This document shows positions 27,030 to 34,991 of a stretch of 64,000 nt of DNA, piece by piece; within the stretch, counting starts at the first letter, position 1, and each line of letters begins with the position of its first letter. The notes below the pieces were generated by a model. The model had not been told where the DNA came from. It was given only the letters and a program-made list of their open reading frames with translations, and made no database searches. The position numbers and the translations under genes are program-made. The stretch is taken from positions 317,496 to 381,495 of the forward strand of contig NZ_DLNQ01000015.1 in NCBI RefSeq assembly GCF_002479495.1, in the 5' to 3' direction. Origin of the DNA: Brevundimonas sp. UBA7506. Lineage in GTDB: Bacteria > Pseudomonadota > Alphaproteobacteria > Caulobacterales > Caulobacteraceae.

Positions 27030-29303
27030 ATGTCGAAACTCAAGCTTGCGCCTTTGCTGGGCGTCGTTCTGGCCCTGCCTGCGGGCGCTGTCATGGCCCA
27101 GACGCCACCGTCCGCGACTGGGGCGCAGGCTCAGACCCCGGCGCCGACGGCTCCGCAGGAGAACAAGGACAAGGACGAGCCCGCGACCGTCGGCGACGTC
27201 GTCGTCACCGCCCGGGCCAACGACGTGCGAACCTCGATCGATTCCATCAGCTATAGTCTGGCCGACGATCTGCAGGCCGCGACCGGTTCTCTGGCTGAGG
27301 CGCTGCGCAACGTCCCTTCGGTGGATGTCGACCCCCAGGGCAATGTCTCCCTGCGCGGCGACGGCAATGTCACCATCCTGGTCGACGGTCGTCCCTCGGC
27401 CATCCTGTCGGGTCCCAATCGCGCCGACGCCGTGCTGCAACTGCCGGCTGACCGCTATGCGCGGATCGAGGTCATGACCAACCCCTCGGCCGCCTACAGC
27501 CCCGAGGGTTCGGGCGGGGTCATCAACCTGATCACCAAGCCCATCCCCGCCGCCGCGCGCGCCGCCGCCGCCGGGGCGCCCACGGCGACCGTCACGACCG
27601 GTTCCGTGCGGGTCAATGTCGGCGACAACGGCCGCTGGAACGCCGGCGTCAGCGGCTCGCGCCAGCGCGGCAAGCTGACCCTGACCGGCGACGTCAGCTA
27701 TCGCTACGACGACCAGAACTTCGCCTTTGACCGGTTGCGCGAACAACTGGACCCGATCACCGGCGCCGTCACCTCCAGGACCACGACGATCCAGGAGAAC
27801 GACATGATCCAGAAGGGCGCCTTCGGCCGGGTCGCGGCCGAATATCGCCTGACCGACAAGACCATGTTGACGGGGGAGCTGCGCGCCAACCGTTTCGAGG
27901 CCGACGCCGAGGCCGGCAGTCTGTTCGAGACCCGCAACGCCGCCGGCGTCCTGACCAGCGCCTACACCCGCGACGGGGTGGGGGGCTTCAGCATGGACGG
28001 CTGGGGCGCCACCGCCCGCGTGCTGCACCAGTTCGACGCCTCGGGCCATGAGTGGTCCAACGAGCTGCGCTACGACCGCAACGACAACGAGAACGCCTCG
28101 CTGAACGCCAACGTCTTCTCCGTGCCCGTCAGCCCGACGGTCTATGAGGACCAGAAGTTCCTGAACGCGCAGGAAACCATCGGCTTCACCAGCGCCTATA
28201 CCCGGCCCATGGACGACGGCTCCAAGCTGCGCGCCGGCTATGAGCTGAGCCTCAACCGTCCGGATCAGGACGTCGTCCTGCGGCGCGGCCCGTCCGAAGC
28301 CGCTCTCGCCCCGGTGCCCGGTCTGCGCAACCGCTTCGAGGCCGAGCAGACGGTCCACGCCCTCTACACCACCTATGAGCGCCCGTTCGGCGAGAAGCTG
28401 TCGGCCCAGTTCGGCCTGCGTCTGGAACAGGCGGAGGTCGAGGTCGAGGACGTGACCAACGCCGTGCGCGCCTCTCAGGACTACTTCCGCGCCTATCCGA
28501 CGGGCCATCTGCAGTACAAGCTGACCGACACCCAGACGTTGCGCGCCAGCTATTCGCGCCGCATCCAGCGGCCGCAGCCGACCCAGCTGAACCCCTTCGT
28601 CTCCTATGGCGACCCGCTGAACCTGCGCTCGGGCAATCCGAACCTGGAGCCGCAGGAGACGGACAGCTTCGAGGCCATGTGGCAGATGCGCCAGGGCCAG
28701 AACTTCTATCAGGCCACGGCCTATTATCGCGACACCACCAAGGCCTTCACCGACGTGGCCGTCGATGTCGGCGGCGGCGTCCTGCTGACCCGGCCCGAAA
28801 ACCTCGGCGCGCGCCGCGACCTGGGCGTCGAGCTGACCGCCAGCGGCCGCCTGCATTCGACCCTGCGCTACAACGCCAGCATCAACGCCTTCCGTCAGGA
28901 GATCGACGCGTCAGGCATCCCCGGCGCCCGCGACCGCGAAGGCGAGATGCTCACCGGCCGTCTCAGCCTGAACTGGCAGGCCACGCCCAAGGACTTCGTC
29001 CAGGTCATGGGCTTCTGGCAAGGCGACCAACTGCTGGCCCAAGGCACGCGCGAGAGCGGCGGCATGGTCAACCTGGGCTATCGCCGCAAGCTGAACGACA
29101 CCCTGTCTCTGCAGTTCACGGCCCGCGACATCCTCAACTCCTTCGGCGGCGCCACCACCTATGACACCCCCCTGTTCCGTGAGCGGAGCGATCAGGACAT
29201 CAATCTGCGCGCCTTCTACCTGGGCCTGACCTGGTCGTTCGGCGGCGGCCCGCGTCGTCAGCCCGAACAGTTCGACTTCTCGACCGGCCCGACTGGCGGC
29301 TGA
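27030..29303 (+). CDS. TonB-dependent outer membrane receptor (outer membrane beta-barrel family)
   Basis: A 757-residue receptor. The signal peptide (MSKLKLAPLLGVVLALPAG, ending VMAQ) is followed by a Pro/Thr-rich linker. A plug domain begins VGDVVVTARANDV and includes VSLRGDGNVTILVDGRPSAI and GSGGVINLITKP. The rest is a 22-strand-type barrel, ending without a classical terminal aromatic (FDFSTGPTGG). Layout and length match the OMP_b-brl_3-type receptors common in Caulobacterales. The ligand is unknown. ATG 27030 gives a proper signal peptide. Confidence 0.9.
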   Translation: MSKLKLAPLLGVVLALPAGAVMAQTPPSATGAQAQTPAPTAPQENKDKDEPATVGDVVVTARANDVRTSIDSISYSLADDLQAATGSLAEALRNVPSVDVDPQGNVSLRGDGNVTILVDGRPSAILSGPNRADAVLQLPADRYARIEVMTNPSAAYSPEGSGGVINLITKPIPAAARAAAAGAPTATVTTGSVRVNVGDNGRWNAGVSGSRQRGKLTLTGDVSYRYDDQNFAFDRLREQLDPITGAVTSRTTTIQENDMIQKGAFGRVAAEYRLTDKTMLTGELRANRFEADAEAGSLFETRNAAGVLTSAYTRDGVGGFSMDGWGATARVLHQFDASGHEWSNELRYDRNDNENASLNANVFSVPVSPTVYEDQKFLNAQETIGFTSAYTRPMDDGSKLRAGYELSLNRPDQDVVLRRGPSEAALAPVPGLRNRFEAEQTVHALYTTYERPFGEKLSAQFGLRLEQAEVEVEDVTNAVRASQDYFRAYPTGHLQYKLTDTQTLRASYSRRIQRPQPTQLNPFVSYGDPLNLRSGNPNLEPQETDSFEAMWQMRQGQNFYQATAYYRDTTKAFTDVAVDVGGGVLLTRPENLGARRDLGVELTASGRLHSTLRYNASINAFRQEIDASGIPGARDREGEMLTGRLSLNWQATPKDFVQVMGFWQGDQLLAQGTRESGGMVNLGYRRKLNDTLSLQFTARDILNSFGGATTYDTPLFRERSDQDINLRAFYLGLTWSFGGGPRRQPEQFDFSTGPTGG

Positions 29304-29312
29304 TCGTCGGCG

Positions 29313-29957
29313 TCAGATCCGCGTCTCCCAGGCGGTCCAGACGGCGATGGCGACCAGGCCCAGAGCCATGGCGGCGCGCATCATGGGCCCCTGCGCCCGG
29401 GTCAGCAGGGCGCCGCCCGCCCGCGCCGCCGTCAGCACGATGATCGTGTGGACCACGACGCTGACGACGACGTGCAGGCCGCCCAGCGTCAGGGCCTGGG
29501 TCAGCGTCGAGCCTTGGGCGGGGCGGATGAAGCCGGGCAGCAGGACCACATAGAGCAGGGCCGCCTTGGGGTTCAGCAGATTGCCGATCAGGCCGCGCCG
29601 GAACAGGGCGCGTCGCCGCATCTCGACCGGCGCCGCGCTCGCCCCGTCGCCGGTGCTGCGCCAGGCGTCCCAGGCCAGCCACAGCAGGAAGCCGACCCCG
29701 GCCCAGCGGATGGCCTGATAGAGGGCGGGCCACAGCAGGACCACCTCGGTCAGGCCGAAGGCGGCGGCGACCATCCACAGCGTCAGGCCGAGGGTGATCC
29801 CGGCCACGGCCGCCAGCCCCGCCGTCCTTCCCTGCGACAGCGACACCAGGGCCAGCCAGCCCATGTTCGGCCCCGGCGTCAGCTCCATCAGCGCCACCGC
29901 CGCCAGAAAGGGCAGGACGACCGTCGGATCGACCGGGCCGTGCGTCAGAAAATCCAT
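29313..29957 (-). CDS. LysE family translocator
   Basis: A 214-residue inner-membrane exporter of the LysE/RhtB family, which exports amino acids such as lysine, threonine or homoserine lactone. Typical motifs are MELTPGPNMGWLALVSLSQG in the first helix pair and NLLNPKAALLYVVLLPGF. The ATG at 29957 has AGGAGG upstream on the minus strand, so a longer in-frame extension can be ignored. It is convergent with the TonB receptor gene and divergent from clpB. Confidence 0.93.
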   Translation of the reverse strand: MDFLTHGPVDPTVVLPFLAAVALMELTPGPNMGWLALVSLSQGRTAGLAAVAGITLGLTLWMVAAAFGLTEVVLLWPALYQAIRWAGVGFLLWLAWDAWRSTGDGASAAPVEMRRRALFRRGLIGNLLNPKAALLYVVLLPGFIRPAQGSTLTQALTLGGLHVVVSVVVHTIIVLTAARAGGALLTRAQGPMMRAAMALGLVAIAVWTAWETRI

Positions 29958-30127
29958 AGAGGCCTCCTGCGGCCACGCTAGGCCGGTATGGCGGCCTGCA
30001 TCAATCGCGACGGCCGGGGCTTGCGTGTCCCATGGGCCACACCCACCTCGGTTTGACACAACTCAAGGCGTCGCTTCGCAGAAGGGCGCGTTGTTGGTTT
30101 TCCGCCTTCCGAGGGGACTGCACCGAA

Positions 30128-32713
30128 ATGAATCTCGACCTCTATTCCGACCGCGCCAAACAGGCCGTCCAATCCGCCCAGTCGCTGGCGCTCGCCCGCC
30201 GTCACCAGCAGTTCGCGCCCGAGCACTTGCTGAAGGTGCTGCTGGAGGAACGCGACGGTCTGGCGCGCAAGCTGATCGATCAGGCCGGCGGCGATCCGTC
30301 CGCCGTTGAACTGGTGACCGAGGGCCTGCTGAAGAAGCGGCCTCAGGTCGAGGGCGGCTCGGGCCAACTTTATCTGGACGGCGACACCGCCCGCGTCTTC
30401 AACGCCGCCGAGGACGCCTCCAAGAAGGCTGGCGACGCCTTCGTCACCACCGAGCGCCTGCTGGCCGCCATCGCCAAGGAGGGCGGAGCCGCCGCCGAGG
30501 CGCTGAAGTCCGCCGGGGTCACGCCCAAGAAGCTCGATGACGCCGTCGCCGAGATGCGCAAGGGCAAGACCGCCGACAACGCCTCGGCCGAGGACAGCTA
30601 CGACGCCCTGAAACGCTACGCCCGCGACCTGACCGAGGCCGCGCGCGACGGCAAGGTCGACCCGGTCATCGGCCGGGATGAAGAGATCCGCCGCACCATC
30701 CAGGTCCTGGCCCGCCGCACCAAGAACAATCCCGTCCTGATCGGCGAGCCCGGCGTCGGCAAGACCGCCATCGTCGAAGGCCTGGCCCTGCGCATCGTCA
30801 ACGGCGACGTGCCCGAAAGCCTGAAGGACAAGAAGGTTCTGTCGCTGGACATGGGCGCCCTGATCGCCGGGGCTAAATACCGCGGCGAGTTCGAGGAACG
30901 CCTGAAAGCCGTGTTGAACGAGGTGGCCGCGGCCGAAGGCGGCATCGTCCTCTTCATCGACGAGATGCACACCCTGGTCGGCGCCGGCAAGGGCGACGGG
31001 GCCATGGACGCCTCCAACCTGCTGAAGCCCGCGCTGGCGCGCGGCGAGCTGCACTGCGTCGGCGCCACAACGCTGGATGAATACCGCAAGCACGTCGAGA
31101 AGGACGCGGCCCTGGCCCGTCGCTTCCAGCCGGTCTTCGTCTCCGAACCGACCGTCGAGGACACGGTGTCGATCCTGCGCGGCCTGAAAGAGAAGTACGA
31201 GGTCCACCACGGGGTGCGCATCAGCGACAGCGCCATCGTCGCCGCCGCCACCCTGTCGAACCGTTACATCACCGACCGCTTCCTGCCGGACAAGGCCATC
31301 GACCTGATCGACGAGGCCGCCTCGCGCGTCCGCATGGCCGTGGATTCCAAGCCCGAGGCCCTGGACGAAATCGACCGCCGTCTGGTCCAGCTCAAGATCG
31401 AACGCGAGGCCCTGAAGAAGGAGAGCGACAGCGCCTCGCAGCAACGTCTCGAAAAGCTGGAGGACGAGATCGCCGATCTGGAAGGCCAGTCGGACGACAT
31501 GACCGCCCGCTGGAAGTCGGAAAAGGACAAGGTGGGTCAGGGCGCGCAACTGCGCGAGACCCTGGACCGCCTGCGCGCCGAACTGGCCGCCGCCCAGCGC
31601 GCAGGCGACCTGGGCCGCGCCTCAGAGATCGCCTACGGCCAGATTCCGCAGCTTGAGAAGCAACTCGCGGACTCCGAATCCCCGGCGGCGGTCGCCGCCC
31701 CCTTGACGCCGGAAGTCGTCGACGCCGAACAGATCGCCGCCGTCGTCAGCCGCTGGACCGGCGTGCCCGTCGACAAGATGCTGGAAGGCGAGCGCGAAAA
31801 GCTGCTCAAGATGGAGGAGGAACTGGGCCGCCGCGTGGTGGGCCAGAACGAGGCGCTGGAAGCCGTGTCCGACGCCGTGCGCCGCGCCCGCGCCGGTCTG
31901 AACGACCCCAACAAGCCGCTGGGCAGCTTCCTCTTCCTTGGCCCGACGGGCGTTGGCAAGACCGAGCTGACCAAGGCCCTGGCCGGCTATCTGTTCGATG
32001 ATGACAACGCCATCACCCGCATCGACATGTCCGAATACATGGAGAAGCACTCGGTCAGCCGCCTGATCGGCGCCCCTCCGGGCTATGTCGGCTATGACGA
32101 GGGCGGCGCCCTGACCGAGGCCGTGCGTCGTCGCCCCTATCAGGTCATCCTGTTCGACGAGGTCGAGAAGGCCCACCCCGACGTCTTCAACGTGCTTCTG
32201 CAGGTGCTGGACGACGGTCGCCTGACCGACGGTCAGGGCCGCACCATCGACTTCAAGAACACCCTGATCATCATGACCTCCAACCTGGGCAGCCAGTACC
32301 TGGCCGACCAGCCCGAGGGCGAGGACGTCGAGGCCGTCCGTCCCCTGGTCATGGAACAGGTCCGCGCCCACTTCCGGCCCGAGTTCCTGAATCGCATCGA
32401 CGAGATCATCCTGTTCCACCGCCTCGGCCGCGAACAGATGGGCGGCATCGTCCGCATCCAGCTGGCGCGTCTGGAAAAGCTGATGGCCGACCGTCGCCTG
32501 ACCCTGGCCCTGGACGACAGCGCCCTGACCTGGCTCGCCGACAAGGGCTACGACCCCGTCTATGGCGCGCGGCCCCTGAAGCGCGTCATCCAGAAGGAAC
32601 TGGTCGACCCCATGGCCAAGAAACTCCTGGCCGGCGAGATCGAGGACGGCAGCGTGGTGGCCGTGTCAGCGGGCGCCGACGGGCTGGAGATCGGCAAGGC
32701 GCGGGTGCATTAG
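30128..32713 (+). CDS. clpB: ATP-dependent chaperone ClpB
   Basis: An 861-residue Hsp100 disaggregase working with DnaK. In order: Clp N-domain repeats (about 1-150), NBD1 with Walker [14 protein letters not shown] (about 205-217), the coiled-coil M domain (about 400-530), NBD2 with Walker [14 protein letters not shown] (about 604-616), and a D2-small domain ending IGKARVH. The ATG at 30128 ([12 protein letters not shown]) fits the family. The leader holds TTGACA at 30053-30058 but no convincing heat-shock sigma-32 pair. The low-GC island begins directly after its stop. Confidence 0.98.
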   Translation: MNLDLYSDRAKQAVQSAQSLALARRHQQFAPEHLLKVLLEERDGLARKLIDQAGGDPSAVELVTEGLLKKRPQVEGGSGQLYLDGDTARVFNAAEDASKKAGDAFVTTERLLAAIAKEGGAAAEALKSAGVTPKKLDDAVAEMRKGKTADNASAEDSYDALKRYARDLTEAARDGKVDPVIGRDEEIRRTIQVLARRTKNNPVLIGEPGVGKTAIVEGLALRIVNGDVPESLKDKKVLSLDMGALIAGAKYRGEFEERLKAVLNEVAAAEGGIVLFIDEMHTLVGAGKGDGAMDASNLLKPALARGELHCVGATTLDEYRKHVEKDAALARRFQPVFVSEPTVEDTVSILRGLKEKYEVHHGVRISDSAIVAAATLSNRYITDRFLPDKAIDLIDEAASRVRMAVDSKPEALDEIDRRLVQLKIEREALKKESDSASQQRLEKLEDEIADLEGQSDDMTARWKSEKDKVGQGAQLRETLDRLRAELAAAQRAGDLGRASEIAYGQIPQLEKQLADSESPAAVAAPLTPEVVDAEQIAAVVSRWTGVPVDKMLEGEREKLLKMEEELGRRVVGQNEALEAVSDAVRRARAGLNDPNKPLGSFLFLGPTGVGKTELTKALAGYLFDDDNAITRIDMSEYMEKHSVSRLIGAPPGYVGYDEGGALTEAVRRRPYQVILFDEVEKAHPDVFNVLLQVLDDGRLTDGQGRTIDFKNTLIIMTSNLGSQYLADQPEGEDVEAVRPLVMEQVRAHFRPEFLNRIDEIILFHRLGREQMGGIVRIQLARLEKLMADRRLTLALDDSALTWLADKGYDPVYGARPLKRVIQKELVDPMAKKLLAGEIEDGSVVAVSAGADGLEIGKARVH

Positions 32714-32972
32714 TGAGTATAGCAGGGCCTCCCTCTTAATGCGTGTGCAAGACTGATGGACCCGCCGAAGTCTTTCGACGCCAGAATATGGTGAAAAAAA
32801 GTTTAAGCGCCGCCTTGCGCTTATCGATTTGCGTCCCATCTCATTCAAGCCGCCGGAATTGGCCGAGCGGTAAGGTCGTTGAGACTGTCAACTTGGAACT
32901 GTCCCACCCGCGCCGCGATGACTTCAGTCACCGTGACGCGCCGGGTCAGAATCGACGAGACACTGGACTTCA

Positions 32973-33002
32973 TTGTTCGGACCTCCTCGGCTTCACTATA
33001 GC
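32973..33002 (+). promoter_or_regulatory. Candidate promoter upstream of the RT-adjacent stem-loop
   Basis: TTGTTC (32973-32978) and TATAGC (32997-33002) are 18 bases apart, a plausible -35/-10 pair, unusual in this GC-rich genome. It would direct a transcript covering the stem-loop at 33068-33140 and the RT gene. It is judged by eye only. Confidence 0.25.
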
Positions 33003-33067
33003 CTCTAGCGTTTTTTGACCTGCGTTGGGATGTGACTTGAGACAGTCGAACTAGCGGAATGAGGCGT

Positions 33068-33140
33068 GCATCTGGGGGGCGTTCGGGGACGAGTAGTCGT
33101 GTCGGAGGCCTGAGGTCAGGGCTAGTCCCCCAGATTCTGC
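33068..33140 (+). ncRNA. Candidate structured RNA immediately 5' of the reverse transcriptase
   Basis: TCTGGGGG (33071-33078) pairs with CCCCCAGA (33127-33134). The stem extends inward by a G-U and a C-G pair, to 10 bp. Beyond a 3-base bulge, GCA (33068-33070) pairs with TGC (33138-33140). Inside lie small hairpins ACGA/TCGT (33089-33100) and CCTG/CAGG (33109-33120). The stem ends 15 bases before the RT ATG, so it could also affect RT translation. Defence RTs of the DRT2 and DRT9 classes, and retrons, use an RNA encoded upstream; that this is one is an inference. Confidence 0.4.
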
Positions 33141-33155
33141 TGCTTGGGGATTGCT

Positions 33156-34373
33156 ATGAAGCCAGCATGGTTCCGCGCGAGAGGCTATCGTCACTTAGAC
33201 GCCCCCGTGGGGCCAAAGTACGCTAACCGGGTCACCAAACCCGGGTTCGCCGCAAGCCATAGCTGGTCTCCACTCATCTCCTATGTGAAGCGCGAGAAGC
33301 GGTACAAGCCGCTCCAGAAGCGAACGGTCTTCAAAGATAGAGACATCATGTACGCCTCACACCGTGATGCGTGCCTGCTCTCGTTCTATGCCTCTCGGCT
33401 CACTGAGGAACTGGATAGGAAGTACGAGGCTCACGGGCTGAGCCAGACCGTGATTGCTTACAGATCACTCGGTAAGTCGAACTACGATTTCACCAGTGTC
33501 GCGCTCGATTTCGCGTTGACCAGCGCGCCATGCACTGTGATGTGCTTCGACGTCACAGGATTTTTTGACAATCTCGACCACCGACTTCTCAAGCGATAGC
33601 TAACTGCTGTAGTGGGAGAGCCGAATCTTTCTGATGACTGGTTCGCTGTATTTCGAGCCATTACCCGGTTCCGCCACATCCCTTTGGACGATCTCAAAGC
33701 CAACCCCGCTTTTGCGGACCGTTTTGAAAGGGGGATGCGAGAACCGATTGGAACTATCGCCGAGGTGAAGGCTGCTGGTATCAGGCCGACTGCCAATCCG
33801 GCTTCCTTCGGGATACCGCAAGGCACACCGATCAGCGCGGTTCTGGCAAATCTCTACATGTGGCCGGTGGACGCGGCCATGAAGGCCGCGTGCGATCGAA
33901 TCGGAGCTCTCTACCAGCGCTACTCCGACGACATCTTAATCATTTGCCCCAGCGCGGAAGAAGTTCAGCTGGAGGCGATGCTAAAGGCTGAGGTTGGAAG
34001 CCTTAAGCTGACGATCAAGGATGAAAAAACTGAAAAAACTGTCTTTGACCCGTTGAGCCCATCATCCTTTCAGTACCTTGGATTTAATGTATCACCACGG
34101 GGCGCGGTTATCAGGCCCGGTTCGCTTGGGCGCCAGTGGAGAAAAGCGCGCCGCAGCCTTCGACGAACTGCCGAAGTCGGGCGCGTGGCTATCGCGGAAG
34201 GGCGTGCGTCAAAGGTCTATACTAAGAAACTCCGCCGGAGATTTTCACCGGTGGGTCTACGTAATTTCTCCACCTATGCACGACGGGCTGCAAAATCTCT
34301 GAAGTCGAAGGCCATAATCCGGCAGGTTCGCCGTCTCGAACGAATGGTGGATGAAAAGATTAAGGCGATGTAG
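33156..34373 (+). pseudogene. Defence-type reverse transcriptase (DRT/UG class, DRT2-like), interrupted by an in-frame TAG
   Basis: One reading frame of 405 codons plus stop, broken only by TAG at 33597-33599 (codon 148); frame and homology continue unchanged on both sides. RT motifs: FDVTGFFDNLDH (residues 131-142, catalytic Asp132), FGIPQGTP (218-225), RYSDDILII (255-263, catalytic Asp pair) and FQYLGF (305-310). The N-terminus (WFRARGYRHLD) and C-terminus (RFSPVGLRNFSTYARRA) are basic. There is no maturase or endonuclease domain. The ATG at 33156 has GGGGA upstream. By recall the flanking motifs look most like DRT2 (UG2) enzymes. As drawn, RF1 would release a 147-residue product lacking the YSDD motif. 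Alternatives are a sequencing error, readthrough or suppression. Confidence 0.8.
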
Positions 34374-34400
34374 CGAAGTAGGTTTCCTCAACCTATTCGC
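34373..34400. terminator. Hairpin shared by the convergent RT and yciI ends
   Basis: GCGAA and TAGGTT (34373-34377, 34379-34384) pair with AACCTA and TTCGC (34390-34400), 11 bp with a single bulged G and a 5-base loop. It starts on the last base of the RT stop and includes the yciI stop. There is no U-tract. It marks the right edge of the low-GC island. Confidence 0.55.
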
Positions 34401-34755
34401 CCCCCAGCACCGGCATCACCTCCACCCCGTCGCAGGGGAAGGGGTCCATGTGCGGATGGTTCTCGAACAGGCGGGCCGCCGCCTCGTGGCTGTCGGCGCG
34501 CACCACCATGAAGACGGTCAGCAGGTTGACCACGTCGGTCACGGCGCCGTCGTCGTCGATGCGTTTGGTCGGTCCCAGCGGGCCGCCCTGATAGACGATG
34601 GAGTCGCGGTGCGCCTCTTCCCAGGCGGCGACGGCGGCGACGCCGAGGCGGGCTTTCTCGGTCTGCTGGGCCTCGCTCATGGCGCGCCAGGCCCGCCATT
34701 TGGGGCCGGTCTTGTCGCTGGTGAAGACGGCCAGGTAATGGGTCTCGGCGCTCAT
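34393..34755 (-). CDS. YciI family protein
   Basis: A 120-residue protein with a YCII-like ferredoxin-fold domain, a family with possible enzymatic roles but no assigned reaction here. It begins MSAETHYLAVFTSDKTGPKW and carries the conserved late block HPHMDPFPCDGVEVMPVL, where the family's His-Asp pair is expected. The start ATG at 34755 has GGGAGG 6 bases upstream, but that site lies in the 3' arm of a 7 bp hairpin. High GC returns here, so the gene belongs to the core chromosome. Confidence 0.82.
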   Translation of the reverse strand: MSAETHYLAVFTSDKTGPKWRAWRAMSEAQQTEKARLGVAAVAAWEEAHRDSIVYQGGPLGPTKRIDDDGAVTDVVNLLTVFMVVRADSHEAAARLFENHPHMDPFPCDGVEVMPVLGGE

Positions 34756-34760
34756 CGAAG

Positions 34761-34778
34761 CCTCCCGTTTGCGGGAGG
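34761..34778 (-). promoter_or_regulatory. Hairpin covering the yciI ribosome binding site
   Basis: On the minus strand, CCTCCCG and CGGGAGG form a perfect 7 bp stem with a 4-base loop. The 3' arm contains the GGGAGG that serves as Shine-Dalgarno for yciI, 6 bases before its ATG. It could repress translation or be a leftover terminator. Confidence 0.5.
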
Positions 34779-34815
34779 GTCGGTCTTTCGTCAGACGAGG
34801 GCAAGCGGGGCGGTT

Positions 34816-34983
34816 CCTTCTCCCCTTGTGGGAGAAGGTGGGCGCCGGAGGCGCTCGGATGAGGGGGTGTCAGCGCTGAGGGTTCAGTAAGAAGAGGATC
34901 GGCGCCTGAGCGAGCAAGCGGCGCCGTCGTCACCCCTCATCCGTCATGCTCCGCACGACACCTTCTCCCTCAAGGGGAGAAGG
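34816..34983. repeat. ~170 bp palindromic repeat, copy A
   Basis: It is bounded by 25-base inverted ends (CCTTCTCCCC...AAGGTG and its complement) with one mismatch. Inside each end lies a variable mini-hairpin and then CGGATGAGGGG or its complement. The same element, inverted, is at 58295-58466. It contains no gene. It resembles dispersed MITE-like or REP-like intergenic elements of Caulobacterales. Confidence 0.85.
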
Positions 34984-34991
34984 GAAGAAGC

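Larger units (their letters stand above)
32714..33155 (+). other. 442-base non-coding leader between clpB and the reverse transcriptase gene
   Basis: No convincing protein gene is seen here. Base composition is visibly less GC-rich than in clpB. It holds several short hairpins: CGAA/TTCG at 32766-32777; a 7 bp stem TAAGCGC/GCGCTTA at 32804-32823; and GTTGA/TCAAC at 32878-32892. A T6 run lies at 33011-33016, and a large stem-loop at 33068-33140 abuts the RT start. A frame open from GTG 32743 to 33018 has no ribosome binding site and no recognisable product. The position upstream of an RT gene fits a template or partner ncRNA. Confidence 0.6.

Noticed and set aside
30000-30127. Heat-shock sigma-32 promoter before clpB.
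   Set aside because: A CTTG-like box at 30020 has no properly spaced CCCAT-type partner, and the TTGACA at 30053 has only a weak -10. Nothing can be supported by eye.
32850-32900. Possible tRNA gene (GGCCGAGCGGTAAGG with a GACTGTCAA-like loop).
   Set aside because: The segment looks like a class II D-arm, but the putative anticodon stem does not pair as required, no T-arm with GGTTCGA and no acceptor partner is present. The 5 bp GTTGA/TCAAC hairpin explains part of it better.
33156-34373. Group II intron or retron assignment for the RT.
   Set aside because: No maturase or endonuclease region and no intron ribozyme domains are seen. The VTG in FDVTGF is inside motif A and is not the retron VTG of the later region. 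Retron-style msr/msd ends were not found.
33156-34373. Diversity-generating retroelement.
   Set aside because: No template/variable repeat pair or accessory variability gene is visible next to the RT.
33600-34373. Two separate genes at the RT locus.
   Set aside because: The two open segments are in the same frame, separated by a single TAG, and together form one set of RT motifs in the normal order.
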